Below, piece by piece: positions 30,322 through 39,864 of a stretch of 64,000 bases of DNA (position 1 is its first letter; each line of letters starts with the position of its first letter). Source of the stretch: Tepidamorphus gemmatus (GTDB lineage: Bacteria > Pseudomonadota > Alphaproteobacteria > Rhizobiales > Tepidamorphaceae); NCBI RefSeq assembly GCF_004346195.1, contig NZ_SMAK01000004.1, positions 124,001 to 188,000 on the forward strand. The letters are read 5' to 3'. The position numbers were made by a program, and so were the translations under genes. The notes beneath the pieces are model-generated. The model was not told the origin of the DNA and ran no database searches. It worked only from the letters and a program-made list of their open reading frames with translations.

Positions 30322-31818
30322 ATGACGATCCAAGCCCTGTCCCGTCCGCTCGATCAGCGGCCCGACGCCGATTTCCGCACGGTCCCGCACAACATCGAGG
30401 CCGAGCAAGCCCTGTTGGGCGCCATCCTGGTCAACAACGAAGCGTTCTACCGGGTCTCGGATTTCCTGGTGCCGGAGCATTTCTTCGATCCCGTCCACCA
30501 GCGCATCTTCGACGTGGTGTCACGCCTGATCCGGGCGAACAAGACGGCGACACCGGTCACGCTGAAGACGTTCCTCGAGCGGGAAGAGCCTATCGGCGAG
30601 CTTTCGGTGCCCGCCTATCTCGCCCGGCTCGCCAGCGCTGCCACCACAGTGATCAATGCCGAGGACTACGGCCGCACGATCTACGATCTCGCCACGCGCC
30701 GCCGCCTGATCGCGATCGGCGAGGACATGGTGAACACGGCCTATGATGCGGGCGTCGAGATGACCCCTGCCAAGCAGATCGAGATCACCGAACAGCGCCT
30801 GTTCGAGCTGGCCGAGACCGGCAAGTACGGTTCGGGATTCCTGCGCTTCGGAGAAGCGCTCAAGGATGCCATCGACATGGCCAGCAAGGCCTATCAGCGC
30901 GACGGCCATCTCTCCGGCATCGCCACCGGGCTGCGCGATCTCGATGACCTGATGGGCGGGCTCCAGCCCTCCGACCTGATCATCCTGGCCGGCCGGCCGG
31001 CCATGGGAAAGACCGCGCTCGCCACCAACATCGCCTTCCACATCGCCTCAAGATACAAGGGACGGCAGCTGCCCGACGGCCGCGTCGAGACCATCGATGG
31101 CGGTATCGTCGGCTTCTTCTCGCTGGAAATGTCGGCCGAACAGCTCGCGACGCGCATCATCTCGGAACAGGCGGCCGTCTCCTCCGAGAACATCCGACGC
31201 GGCAAGACCACCCGCGAGGAGTTTGACCGGCTGGTCGATGTCGCTCAACGCCTGCAGTCCGTGCCGCTCTACATCGACGCCACCGGCGGCCTGTCGATCG
31301 CCCAGCTCGCCGCGCGGGCGCGCCGGCTGAAGCGGCAAAAGGGCCTCGACATGCTGGTGATCGACTATCTCCAGTTGCTCACCGGCAGCAGCAAGCGGGC
31401 AAGCGACAGCCGGGTCCAGGAAATCACCGAGATCACCACCGGTCTCAAGGCGTTGGCGAAGGAACTGAATGTACCGATTCTGGCGCTGTCGCAGCTCTCC
31501 CGCCAGGTCGAAGCGCGCGAGGACAAGCGGCCGCAGCTCGCCGACCTGCGCGAATCCGGATCCATCGAACAGGACGCCGACGTGGTGCTCTTCGTCTATC
31601 GCGAGGAGTACTACCTGAAGAACAAGAAGCCGCGCGAGGGCACCCCGGAGTTCGAGACCTGGCAGGATGAGATGGCCCGCGCCCACGGACTCGCCGAGGT
31701 GATCATCGGCAAGCAGCGGCATGGCCCTACGGGAACCGTCAATCTGGCCTTCCTCGCCGAGTTCACACGCTTCGACAACCTGGCGAACGACGCCCGGCTG
31801 CCGGAACGGTTCGGATGA
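30322..31818 (+). CDS. dnaB: Replicative DNA helicase DnaB
   Basis: 498 residues, uninterrupted (no intein). Hexameric 5'-3' fork helicase. N-terminal primase-interacting domain (VPHNIEAEQALLGAILVNNE), linker, then RecA-like domain: Walker A LAGRPAMGKTALATN, FSLEMSAEQLATRII, Walker B MLVIDYLQLL, LALSQLSRQVEAR with ADLRESGSIEQDADVVLFVYR. The stop overlaps alr by 4 bp. Confidence 0.98.
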   Translation: MTIQALSRPLDQRPDADFRTVPHNIEAEQALLGAILVNNEAFYRVSDFLVPEHFFDPVHQRIFDVVSRLIRANKTATPVTLKTFLEREEPIGELSVPAYLARLASAATTVINAEDYGRTIYDLATRRRLIAIGEDMVNTAYDAGVEMTPAKQIEITEQRLFELAETGKYGSGFLRFGEALKDAIDMASKAYQRDGHLSGIATGLRDLDDLMGGLQPSDLIILAGRPAMGKTALATNIAFHIASRYKGRQLPDGRVETIDGGIVGFFSLEMSAEQLATRIISEQAAVSSENIRRGKTTREEFDRLVDVAQRLQSVPLYIDATGGLSIAQLAARARRLKRQKGLDMLVIDYLQLLTGSSKRASDSRVQEITEITTGLKALAKELNVPILALSQLSRQVEAREDKRPQLADLRESGSIEQDADVVLFVYREEYYLKNKKPREGTPEFETWQDEMARAHGLAEVIIGKQRHGPTGTVNLAFLAEFTRFDNLANDARLPERFG

Positions 31819-32960
31819 GAATGCCTGCCGGCCGCGCGTCCTGGCCGGCCGAGGCGCTCGAAGCGGCCGGGCGTCTGACGATCGACCTTGCCGCGATCAC
31901 CGACAACTGGCGCAATCTGGCGGCGCGCGCACGTGGCGCCGAGACCGCGGCCTGCGTCAAGGCGGATGCCTACGGCCTGGGCATCGACGCGGTCGTCCCC
32001 GCGCTGACCGCGGCCGGGTGCCGCACGTTCTTTGTCGCGCTGCTCGCCGAGGCGCGGCGGGTCCGGGCCGCGGCTCCCGACGCGACGATCTACGTGCTCG
32101 GCGGCTTCCATCCGCACACGGGTCCGGCCTATGTCGAGACCGGTGCCCGGCCGGTCCTCGGCTCGCTTGCCGAGATTTCCGACTGGGCCGGATTCTGCCG
32201 CACCGCCGGCGCGCGCTTGCCGGCAGCGGTGCACATCGACACGGGCATGAACCGGCTCGGGCTGAGCCGCGAGGAGTGCCTCGCCCTGCCCCCGCCGGAC
32301 GATCTTGCCCGCGTCTTCGAAGTGTCGCTCGTGATGAGCCACCTGGCCTGCGCCGACACGCCGAACCATCCGCTGACACGCGAGCAGCGCGACCGGTTCG
32401 AGATCCTCCGCCACCGGCTGCCACCGGCACCAGCATCCCTGGCCAATTCCGCCGGACTGCTGAGCGATCCGGCGCTGCACTACGACATGACGCGGCCCGG
32501 CATCGCGATTTATGGCGGCCTCGCGGTCACCGGGCGGCCCAACCCGATGCGACCTGTCGTCAGACTGGAGGCACGCGTCGTTCAGCTGCGCACGATTTCC
32601 GCCGGTTCGTCCGTCGGCTACGGCGCCGCGCAGACGGTGCGGCGCGACACCCGGCTGGCGATCCTGTCGGCCGGTTATGCGGACGGCTACATGCGCGCTG
32701 CCGGCAGCACCGACCTGAGGGCGGGCGCGACGGTCTATTTCGGCGAGGATGCCGCGCCGCTGGTCGGCCGGATCTCCATGGATCTGATCGCAGCCGACGT
32801 TACCGACATCCCGGAAGATCGAATCGTGGCAGGAAGTTGGGCGGAATTGCTCGGAGATCGATTCACCGTGGACGATCTCGCGGCACGGGCCGGCACCATC
32901 GGCTACGAGATCCTGACGGGCCTCGGCCACCGCTATCGCCGCGACTATATCGAGGCCTGA
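31815..32960 (+). CDS. alr: Alanine racemase
   Basis: 381 residues. PLP enzyme making D-alanine for peptidoglycan. The PLP Lys lies in AACVKADAYGLG; the opposite-face catalytic Tyr is in SSVGYGAAQTV; HIDTGMNRLGL and YDMTRPGIAIYGG are also typical. The chosen ATG overlaps the dnaB stop (ATGA); the first about 15 residues precede the conserved start LTIDLAAITDNWR. 10 bp before radA. Confidence 0.96.
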   Translation: MRMPAGRASWPAEALEAAGRLTIDLAAITDNWRNLAARARGAETAACVKADAYGLGIDAVVPALTAAGCRTFFVALLAEARRVRAAAPDATIYVLGGFHPHTGPAYVETGARPVLGSLAEISDWAGFCRTAGARLPAAVHIDTGMNRLGLSREECLALPPPDDLARVFEVSLVMSHLACADTPNHPLTREQRDRFEILRHRLPPAPASLANSAGLLSDPALHYDMTRPGIAIYGGLAVTGRPNPMRPVVRLEARVVQLRTISAGSSVGYGAAQTVRRDTRLAILSAGYADGYMRAAGSTDLRAGATVYFGEDAAPLVGRISMDLIAADVTDIPEDRIVAGSWAELLGDRFTVDDLAARAGTIGYEILTGLGHRYRRDYIEA

Positions 32961-32970
32961 GGAGCAAGCC

Positions 32971-34356
32971 ATGGCGCGTCGGTCGGCGCAGTTCGTCTGT
33001 CAGTCCTGCGGCGCGATCAGCACGAAATGGACCGGCCGCTGCGAAGCCTGCGGAACCTGGAACAGCCTGGTGGAGGAAGGCGGCGGCGGGGTGCTGGCGG
33101 CACCGGCCAGGCCGTTCGCCAAGGGCCGGGTTATCGAACTCGTCGCGCTTGCCGGCACAAGCGAGGATGCGCCACGCACACTCGCCGGCATCGGCGAACT
33201 CGATCGGGTCACGGGCGGCGGCTTCGTGCGCGGCTCGGCGATACTGATCGGCGGCGACCCCGGCATCGGCAAGTCAACGCTCCTGATCCAGGCGGCGGCC
33301 GCGGTTGCGCAAGCTGGTCGGCGGGTCGTCTACGTCTCCGGCGAGGAGGCGGTCGGCCAGGTTCGGCTGCGCGCTGCGCGTCTCGGCCTGTCCGATGCCC
33401 CCGTCGCGCTCGCGGCCGAGACCCGCATCGAGGACATCGTTGCGACGGTCTCCGCAGGTGCCCCGCCCGACCTGATGATCATCGACTCGATCCAGACGAT
33501 GTGGACCGACCAGGTCGAATCGACACCCGGCACCGTCACCCAGATCCGCGGCGCCGCGCAGGCGCTGATCCGGTTCGCCAAGCGGATGGGCACGACCGTG
33601 GTGCTGGTAGGCCATGTCACCAAGGACGGCCAGATCGCCGGACCGCGCGTCGTCGAGCACATGGTCGATGCGGTGCTCTACTTCGAAGGCGATGGCGCCC
33701 ACCGCTTCCGCATTCTGAGGGCGGTGAAGAACCGGTTCGGGCCGACCGACGAGATCGGCGTCTTCGAAATGTCCGGCAAGGGGCTGATCGAGGTGCCGAA
33801 CCCGTCCGCCCTGTTTCTCGGCGACCGCGATTCGCGGACACCGGGATCGGCGGTATTCGCCGGCATTGAGGGCACCCGACCGGTGCTGGTCGAGTTCCAG
33901 GCCCTCGTCGCGCCATCCCCGCTCGGCACCCCGCGCCGGGCGGTGGTAGGATGGGATGCGAGCCGGCTGTCGATGCTGCTCGCCGTGCTCGATGCCCATT
34001 GCGGGCTGAAGCTCGGCGGCCACGATGTCTATCTCAACGTCGCCGGCGGATTGCGGATCATCGAGCCTGCGGCCGATCTGGCCGCGGCCGCGGCGCTGGT
34101 CTCCTCCCTCGCCCAGGCGCCGTTGCCGCCCGAAGCCGTGTTCTTCGGCGAAGTGTCGCTGTCGGGCGCCGTAAGGGCCGTGCCGCACGGGGCGGCGCGG
34201 CTCAGGGAGGCCCACAAGCTCGGCTTCGCGGAAGCCGTGGCACCGGTCGGCAATCAGGCGGAGGCGGGAGCGGGCGGCGTCAGCCTCGTCTGCGTCGACA
34301 CGCTCGCCGGTCTCGTGGCGCGGATCGCCGCCGGCCGCAGCACCGGCAAAACCTGA
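32971..34356 (+). CDS. radA: DNA repair protein RadA
   Basis: 461 residues. RecA-like branch-migration protein. N-terminal C4 zinc finger (CQSCGAISTKWTGRCEACG), Walker A IGGDPGIGKSTLLIQ, the RadA-specific KNRFGPTDEIGVFEM, and a C-terminal Lon-protease-like domain (HDVYLNVAGGLRIIEPAADL, FGEVSLSGAVRAV). GAGGAG precedes the ATG. Likely co-transcribed with dnaB-alr. Confidence 0.97.
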   Translation: MARRSAQFVCQSCGAISTKWTGRCEACGTWNSLVEEGGGGVLAAPARPFAKGRVIELVALAGTSEDAPRTLAGIGELDRVTGGGFVRGSAILIGGDPGIGKSTLLIQAAAAVAQAGRRVVYVSGEEAVGQVRLRAARLGLSDAPVALAAETRIEDIVATVSAGAPPDLMIIDSIQTMWTDQVESTPGTVTQIRGAAQALIRFAKRMGTTVVLVGHVTKDGQIAGPRVVEHMVDAVLYFEGDGAHRFRILRAVKNRFGPTDEIGVFEMSGKGLIEVPNPSALFLGDRDSRTPGSAVFAGIEGTRPVLVEFQALVAPSPLGTPRRAVVGWDASRLSMLLAVLDAHCGLKLGGHDVYLNVAGGLRIIEPAADLAAAAALVSSLAQAPLPPEAVFFGEVSLSGAVRAVPHGAARLREAHKLGFAEAVAPVGNQAEAGAGGVSLVCVDTLAGLVARIAAGRSTGKT

Positions 34357-34490
34357 TCCGGCCTTGTCGCAGCGCGGCATCGCCTCGCCGAATTTCCGGT
34401 GATCGCGCTCAAGGAGTCGTTTGCGCCGGCCGATGATTCGGATTAACTAGCCGCGGCTCTATCGGCCCGCAACGGAGGCTCCCCGACGCT

Positions 34491-35141
34491 ATGGTGGTAA
34501 CGGGGCTCGATTTCATCGTCATCGCAGTGATGCTGATCTCGGCGTTGCTCGCCATGGTGCGCGGGCTCACCCGGGAGGTGCTGTCGATCGCCTCGTGGGT
34601 GGCGGCGGCGGTCGCGACACTGTACTTCTTTCCGCGCTTCCAGGGTCAGGTGCGCGAGATGCTGCAGCCGAACTGGCTGGCCGACATCTCGCTGGCCGTC
34701 GGCATCTTCCTGATCACGCTGATCGTGGTGTCGTTCATCACGATGCGGATCTCCGACTTCATCCTCGACAGCCGCATCGGCGCGATCGACAGGACGCTCG
34801 GCTTCATATTCGGGCTGGCGCGCGGCCTGCTGCTGGTGGTCATCGCCTACATGTTCCTGGCCTGGCTGGTGCCCGAAGAAAACCAGCCCGACTGGATCCG
34901 CGGGGCGCGATCGAAGCCGATCCTGAAGCAGACCGGCGATGCGATCATTGCCATGTTGCCGGAAGATCCCGAGAAGGCGATCCTAGACCGGATCCGCAAT
35001 CGCAACGGCGGGGCGGACGCACCCGCGCCCGGCGGCACGGAGGAACCACCGGTCGAGGAAGACACCGAGCAGAGCTACCAGCCATCGGAACGGCAGGGCC
35101 TGAACCAGTTGCTTGACACGACCCGCGGCAGCGATAACTGA
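34491..35141 (+). CDS. cvpA: CvpA-family inner-membrane protein
   Basis: 216 residues. Four predicted helices (about residues 5-22, 30-48, 63-85, 103-122) and an acidic, proline-rich cytosolic tail (APAPGGTEEPPVEEDTEQ). E. coli CvpA is needed for colicin V production and membrane-stress tolerance; molecular role unresolved. GLDFIVIAVMLISALLAMVRG is the typical start. Next to purF, its classical neighbour. A 134-bp gap separates it from radA. Confidence 0.93.
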   Translation: MVVTGLDFIVIAVMLISALLAMVRGLTREVLSIASWVAAAVATLYFFPRFQGQVREMLQPNWLADISLAVGIFLITLIVVSFITMRISDFILDSRIGAIDRTLGFIFGLARGLLLVVIAYMFLAWLVPEENQPDWIRGARSKPILKQTGDAIIAMLPEDPEKAILDRIRNRNGGADAPAPGGTEEPPVEEDTEQSYQPSERQGLNQLLDTTRGSDN

Positions 35142-35186
35142 CCGCGTGACCCGCGCCACGTGGTGCGGACCCGACCGGAGCAGCGG

Positions 35187-36677
35187 ATGCCTATCCCCGA
35201 CACGGGCACGATCGACTATCTCAGTTCTGCGATTGATGACACCGAGGGCGACGTGCTTCGCGAGAAGTGCGGCGTGTTCGGCGTGTTCGGCCATCGTGAC
35301 GCCGCCGCGCTGACGGCGCTCGGCCTGCATGCCCTGCAGCATCGCGGGCAGGAGGCAGCCGGCATAGTCTCCTTCGACGGCCGTCACTTCCACACCGAGC
35401 GCCGGATGGGCCTTGTCGGCGACCATTTCTCACGCGGTTCGGTGATCGAGCGGCTCGCGGGCGACTCCGCAATCGGCCATTGCCGCTATGCAACGACGGG
35501 CGCGACGATCCTGCGCAACGTCCAGCCGCTCTATGCCGACCTCGCCGGCGGTGGCATCGCCGTCTGCCACAACGGCAACCTGACCAACGCGCTGACGCTG
35601 CGACGGCGGCTGATCCGCGAGGGAGCGATCTGCCAATCGACGTCGGACACAGAGGTGATCCTGCACCTGATCGCCCGCTCGCCGAAGCAGAAGCTGGTGG
35701 AGCGCTTCATCGACGCGCTGCAGCAGATCGAAGGCGCCTACTCCCTCGTCGCCCTGAGCAACAAGAAACTGATCGGCGCCCGCGATCCCCTTGGCATCCG
35801 GCCCCTTGTACTCGGCGACCTCAACGGCACGCCGATCCTTGCCTCGGAGACGTGCGCGCTCGACATCATCGGCGCCCGCTACGTGCGCGACATCGGCAAC
35901 GGCGAGGTGGTCGTGATCTCCCGGGACGGGATCGAATCGCACCGACCCTTCCCGCAGCAGGCAGCCCGACCCTGCATCTTCGAGTACATCTATTTCGCCC
36001 GACCGGATTCGGTCGTCGGCGGGCGCAGCGTGTACGAGGTCCGCAAGCGGATGGGCCAGGAACTGGCCCACGAGTCGCCCGCCGATTGCGACGTCGTCGT
36101 GCCGGTACCGGATTCCGGCGTGCCCGCCGCAATCGGTTTCGCCCAGGCGTCCGGGACGCCGTTCGAGCTTGGCATCATCCGCAACCACTATGTCGGTCGG
36201 ACCTTCATCGAGCCGACCCAGCAGATCCGGGCGCTCGGCGTCAAGCTGAAGCACAACGCCAACCGCAGCCAGGTCGCGGGCAAGCGGATCGTCCTGATCG
36301 ACGACAGCCTGGTCAGGGGAACGACCTCCGTGAAGATCGTGCAGATGATGCGCGATGCGGGCGCGCGCGAGGTGCACATGCGGATCGCCAGCCCGCCCAT
36401 CACCCATCCCGACTACTACGGGATCGATACCCCGGAGCGAGACAAGCTGCTTGCGGCCAACATGAATCTCGACGAGATGCGGGCCTTCATCGGTGCCGAC
36501 TCCCTCGCCTTCCTGTCGGTCGAAGGAATCTACCGGGCAATGGGCCACAATCGCCGCGATCCGGACCATCCGCAATATACCGATCACTGCTTCACCGGCG
36601 ACTACCCGACGCCGCTCACCGACCTCGCCGGGTCCGAGGGCGACCACCATCTCTCGCTGCTGGCCGAGACCGCATAG
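35187..36677 (+). CDS. purF: Amidophosphoribosyltransferase PurF
   Basis: 496 residues from the ATG at 35187, preceded by GGAG; a GTG at 35160 is less likely. First committed step of purine synthesis. The N-terminal nucleophile Cys is in LREKCGVFGVFGH after a propeptide of about 25-30 residues that must be removed. QHRGQEAAGIVSFDG, GHCRYATTG and the PRPP-binding IVLIDDSLVRGTTSVKIVQM follow. Cys-rich Fe-S features of the Bacillus type are suggested by CIFEYIYFARPDS, but ligands cannot be settled by eye. Confidence 0.97.
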   Translation: MPIPDTGTIDYLSSAIDDTEGDVLREKCGVFGVFGHRDAAALTALGLHALQHRGQEAAGIVSFDGRHFHTERRMGLVGDHFSRGSVIERLAGDSAIGHCRYATTGATILRNVQPLYADLAGGGIAVCHNGNLTNALTLRRRLIREGAICQSTSDTEVILHLIARSPKQKLVERFIDALQQIEGAYSLVALSNKKLIGARDPLGIRPLVLGDLNGTPILASETCALDIIGARYVRDIGNGEVVVISRDGIESHRPFPQQAARPCIFEYIYFARPDSVVGGRSVYEVRKRMGQELAHESPADCDVVVPVPDSGVPAAIGFAQASGTPFELGIIRNHYVGRTFIEPTQQIRALGVKLKHNANRSQVAGKRIVLIDDSLVRGTTSVKIVQMMRDAGAREVHMRIASPPITHPDYYGIDTPERDKLLAANMNLDEMRAFIGADSLAFLSVEGIYRAMGHNRRDPDHPQYTDHCFTGDYPTPLTDLAGSEGDHHLSLLAETA

Positions 36678-36686
36678 ACGAGTGCC

Positions 36687-37436
36687 ATGACACGCAGATT
36701 GCAGGACCGTATCGCGGTCGTCACGGGCGCCTCACGCGGAATTGGCCGGGCGGTGGCGCTGGAACTGGCCCGCGAGGGAGCGCATGTGCTGGCGCTCGGA
36801 CGCACGACGGGTGCGCTCGAGGAACTCGACGACGAGATCAGGGCTTTGGGCGGCACCGCGACGCTGGTCCCATTCAAGCTCAGCGACCTGGAAGCGATCG
36901 ACCGCCTCGGCGGCGCCATTCACGAGCGCTGGGGCAAGCTGGACATCCTTGTCGGCAATGCCGGCGTTCTGGGACCGCTGACCCCGGTGGGCCACATCCG
37001 CAGCCGCCAGTGGAACGAACTCATCGAGGTGAATCTCACCGCAAACTGGCGCCTGATACGCTCTCTCGACCCGCTGCTGCGCCGCTCCGACGCCGGTCGC
37101 GCCGTGTTCCTGACGTCAGGTGCTGCCCACAAGGCGACGCCCTACTGGGGTGGCTATGCGGTGACCAAGGCGGCGCTGGAAATGCTCGTTCGGACCTGGG
37201 CCGCCGAAATCGGCCAGACCAACATGCGGGCCAACCTGTTCAGTCCCGGACGTGTGCAGACACGGATGCAGAAGGACGCCTTTCCCGGCCAGGACCTGTC
37301 CGGTCTGCCGACGCCGGCCGACGTCGCCCCGGCGATCGTGGCGACCGTTCTGCCGGAGACGACCCGCAACGGGCAGATCTACCGCTTCGACGAGCAGCGC
37401 TGGCTCGCCGCGCAGCCCCCTGCCCCGGCCGACTGA
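36687..37436 (+). CDS. Short-chain dehydrogenase/reductase
   Basis: 249 residues. NAD(P)-dependent oxidoreductase: cofactor motif VVTGASRGIGRAVALELA, ILVGNAGVLGPLTPV (usually NNAG), catalytic FLTSGAAHKATPYWGGYAVTKAAL with Ser, Tyr and Lys. It begins 9 bp after purF and is commonly found behind cvpA-purF in alphaproteobacteria, but the substrate is not known. Closest generic type is the FabG-like classical SDR. Confidence 0.92.
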   Translation: MTRRLQDRIAVVTGASRGIGRAVALELAREGAHVLALGRTTGALEELDDEIRALGGTATLVPFKLSDLEAIDRLGGAIHERWGKLDILVGNAGVLGPLTPVGHIRSRQWNELIEVNLTANWRLIRSLDPLLRRSDAGRAVFLTSGAAHKATPYWGGYAVTKAALEMLVRTWAAEIGQTNMRANLFSPGRVQTRMQKDAFPGQDLSGLPTPADVAPAIVATVLPETTRNGQIYRFDEQRWLAAQPPAPAD

Positions 37437-37494
37437 CGGGCGCCCGCACCCCTGGCGGCTTGACTTGCCGCCCGCCCCGACCATCCTCGGCGCC

Positions 37495-38991
37495 ATGCAA
37501 CTCGACGTCCCACCGCTGACGCCAGAGCCGTCGGGGCCGCGCGCCTTCACCGACGCGCGCGCTGCCGTTTCGCAGCTGCAATGGCTCTATGACCGCAACA
37601 CCGGCTTCCTGAGATCCCATTTCCAGTCCTATCTCGACGGTGACATCCCGCAGCGGCGGGTGCGCGCGACCTACCCCTATGTACGGATCCGCAACGACAG
37701 CCACGTGCGGGTGGACTCCCGGCTCTCCTACGGCTTCGTCGCCAGCCCCGGTGTCTACGAGACGACAGTGACGCGCCCGGACCTGTTCGAGGACTACCTG
37801 ATCGAACAGATCGGCCTGCTGATCGCCAATCACGGTCAGCCGGTCGAGATCGGCGAATCGGACGAGCCGATCCCGCTGCATTTCGCCTATCGCCGCGACA
37901 TCAACATCGAGGCAGATCTCGCGCATCGCGCAGCCATGCCCGACACGCCGCTGCGCGACGTCTTCGACACCCCGGATCTGGGCGCCATGGACGATGCCAT
38001 CGTCAACGGCACGTATCACCCGCAGCCGGGTCGGCCGGCCCCGCTCGCGCTGTTCCGGGCAGCGCGCATCGACTATTCGCTGCACCGGCTGACGCACTAC
38101 ACCGGCACCCGGCCGGAGCACTTCCAGAATTTCGTGATCTTCACCAACTACCAGTTCTACGTGGAAGCCTTCGCGAAAACCGCACGCCGCTGGATGGCGG
38201 ACGGCCACGACGCCTATGACTGCTTCGTCGAGCCGGGAGAGGCAATCACCTGGAATGCCCGGCTTGGCAAACCCGAGCAGCCCGGTGGCCTCGAGCGCCT
38301 TCCCCAGATGCCGGCCTATCATCTGGTCGCACCCGACCATAGCGGCATCACGCTGATCAACATCGGGGTCGGTCCGTCCAACGCCCGCACCATCACCGAC
38401 CACGTGGCCGTGCTGAGGCCCCATGCCTGGCTGATGCTCAGCCACTGTGCAGGGCTTCGCAACACGCAGAAGCTCGGCGACTATGTGCTCGCCCACGGCT
38501 ATGTGCGCGAGGATCACGTTCTGGACGAGGAGCTGCCGGTCTGGGTGCCCATCCCGGCCCTGGCAGAGATGCAGGTCGCGCTGGAACAGGCGGTTGCCGA
38601 GGTGACCGGGCTGAGCGGCTACGAACTCAAGCGCGTGATGCGGACGGGAACCGTGGCCAGTGTCGACAACCGCAACTGGGAGCTGAGCGACCAGGGAGCG
38701 ATCATCCGCCGGCTATCCCAGTCCCGCGCCGTCGCGCTTGACATGGAATCGGCGGCGATCGCGGCGAACGGATTCCGGTTCCGCGTTCCCTATGGAACCC
38801 TGCTGTGCGTTTCCGACAAGCCCCTGCACGGTGAATTGAAGCTCGCTGGAATGGCCGGGGAGTTCTACCGTCAGAGGGTCGGCCAGCATCTCGACATCGG
38901 TCTGGCGGCCATCGAGCGGTTGCGGACGCAAGAGCGCGAGCGGCTTCATTCGCGAAAGCTGCGCAGCTTTGCGGAGACCGCCTTCCAGTAG
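37495..38991 (+). CDS. amn: AMP nucleosidase
   Basis: 498 residues; E. coli Amn has 484. Hydrolyses AMP to adenine and ribose 5-phosphate to balance adenylate pools. An N-terminal regulatory domain (LQWLYDRNTGFLRSHFQSYL, ATYPYVRI) precedes a nucleoside-phosphorylase-like catalytic domain (ITLINIGVGPSNARTITDHV, RPHAWLMLSHCAGLRN, ALDMESAAIAANGFRFRVPY, LLCVSDKPLHGELKL). The ATG is 58 bp after the SDR gene. Confidence 0.95.
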   Translation: MQLDVPPLTPEPSGPRAFTDARAAVSQLQWLYDRNTGFLRSHFQSYLDGDIPQRRVRATYPYVRIRNDSHVRVDSRLSYGFVASPGVYETTVTRPDLFEDYLIEQIGLLIANHGQPVEIGESDEPIPLHFAYRRDINIEADLAHRAAMPDTPLRDVFDTPDLGAMDDAIVNGTYHPQPGRPAPLALFRAARIDYSLHRLTHYTGTRPEHFQNFVIFTNYQFYVEAFAKTARRWMADGHDAYDCFVEPGEAITWNARLGKPEQPGGLERLPQMPAYHLVAPDHSGITLINIGVGPSNARTITDHVAVLRPHAWLMLSHCAGLRNTQKLGDYVLAHGYVREDHVLDEELPVWVPIPALAEMQVALEQAVAEVTGLSGYELKRVMRTGTVASVDNRNWELSDQGAIIRRLSQSRAVALDMESAAIAANGFRFRVPYGTLLCVSDKPLHGELKLAGMAGEFYRQRVGQHLDIGLAAIERLRTQERERLHSRKLRSFAETAFQ

Positions 38992-39297
38992 CTGGCCGTC
39001 CAGAACCTTCGATCTGTGGCTGGCCGGCCACAGGACCTGCAATCCGTGAACATCCGCCAATCCGGGCATTACTCAGCCGACGAATCGGATCACAGTGACA
39101 TACGGAGGTTTCGGGGCGCCGTCATCACGCTTACAGGAACGATCCTCGCGATCGCAGAGTACGGATCACAGCGCCAGCCGCGCGCAAGGAGTGGTGCAAA
39201 TTGCGCGACGTCCAACCTCCCTCCGTTGGTGCGTCTAGACTAGGGCGGTCTTGCGCCGCCCCGTTCTTTCGCGCCAGTGCCGCGAGAGCCGGCGGTA
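38992..39297. other. Intergenic region with candidate terminator for amn
   Basis: 306 bp between convergent amn and the LprI-like gene. At 39243-39261 a 6-bp stem GGGCGG/CCGCCC with a TCTTGCG loop is followed by CGTTCTTTC, a plausible rho-independent terminator on the + strand. The 10-mer CGGATCACAG occurs twice upstream of it. I see no gene here. Confidence 0.45.
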
Positions 39298-39690
39298 TCA
39301 GTAGGGTCCGCGGGCGATAAGCTCCTGCAGAACAGCGTCGATTTCCTGGATCCGCGACGCATAGCTCTGGCCGATGCAGGTGGCATCATCGGCACAGGCC
39401 TCCCGCACCCTGAAGAACGCCTGCTGGCCGGCAGCCAATTGAGCTGCGACTTGGGGCTGCACCAGCTGCTGGACGACCTGGTAGAGGGTCTGCATCTGCA
39501 GGTCCATCGCCGCCAGCACGCCGTTCGAGCAGACGGTCGATTCGTAGGGCCGGATGGCGACCCGGCAGTCGATCGTACCGGTGATGTAGCGCGGCTCGTC
39601 GCCGGCCGACTGGGCGCGGACGCCGGCGGAGGTGAACATGAGCGGGGCCGTGGCCAAGACGGTTGCAAGAGCGAACTGGCGCAACAGCAT
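39298..39690 (-). CDS. LprI/DUF1311-like secreted protein
   Basis: 130 residues from the ATG at 39690, which has GGAGGAAA upstream; the longer frame would need a TTG at 39708. Signal peptide MLLRQFALATVLATAPLM with cut near VRAQS. The mature part has the LprI pattern of four Cys: GTIDCRVAI, STVCSNGVLAAMDLQMQTLY, VREACADDATC, then YASRIQEIDAVL. Some LprI-type proteins inhibit lysozyme; here function is only suggested by the fold. Confidence 0.72.
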   Translation of the reverse strand: MLLRQFALATVLATAPLMFTSAGVRAQSAGDEPRYITGTIDCRVAIRPYESTVCSNGVLAAMDLQMQTLYQVVQQLVQPQVAAQLAAGQQAFFRVREACADDATCIGQSYASRIQEIDAVLQELIARGPY

Positions 39691-39864
39691 TCGGACTTTC
39701 CTCCTCAAGCTTCGTAGATGCTCTTACAGGCATTGGCCCTGCCCGCGCAACGCGCCTCAGTCAGGACGAGGACGCGTCGCGACGGATCGGCTGCTTGAAC
39801 CCACCCGGGGGCCCCGCTAGGTTCTCCGGACGCTGCCGGCGCCAATCAGGGGAGTCCCGCTGAC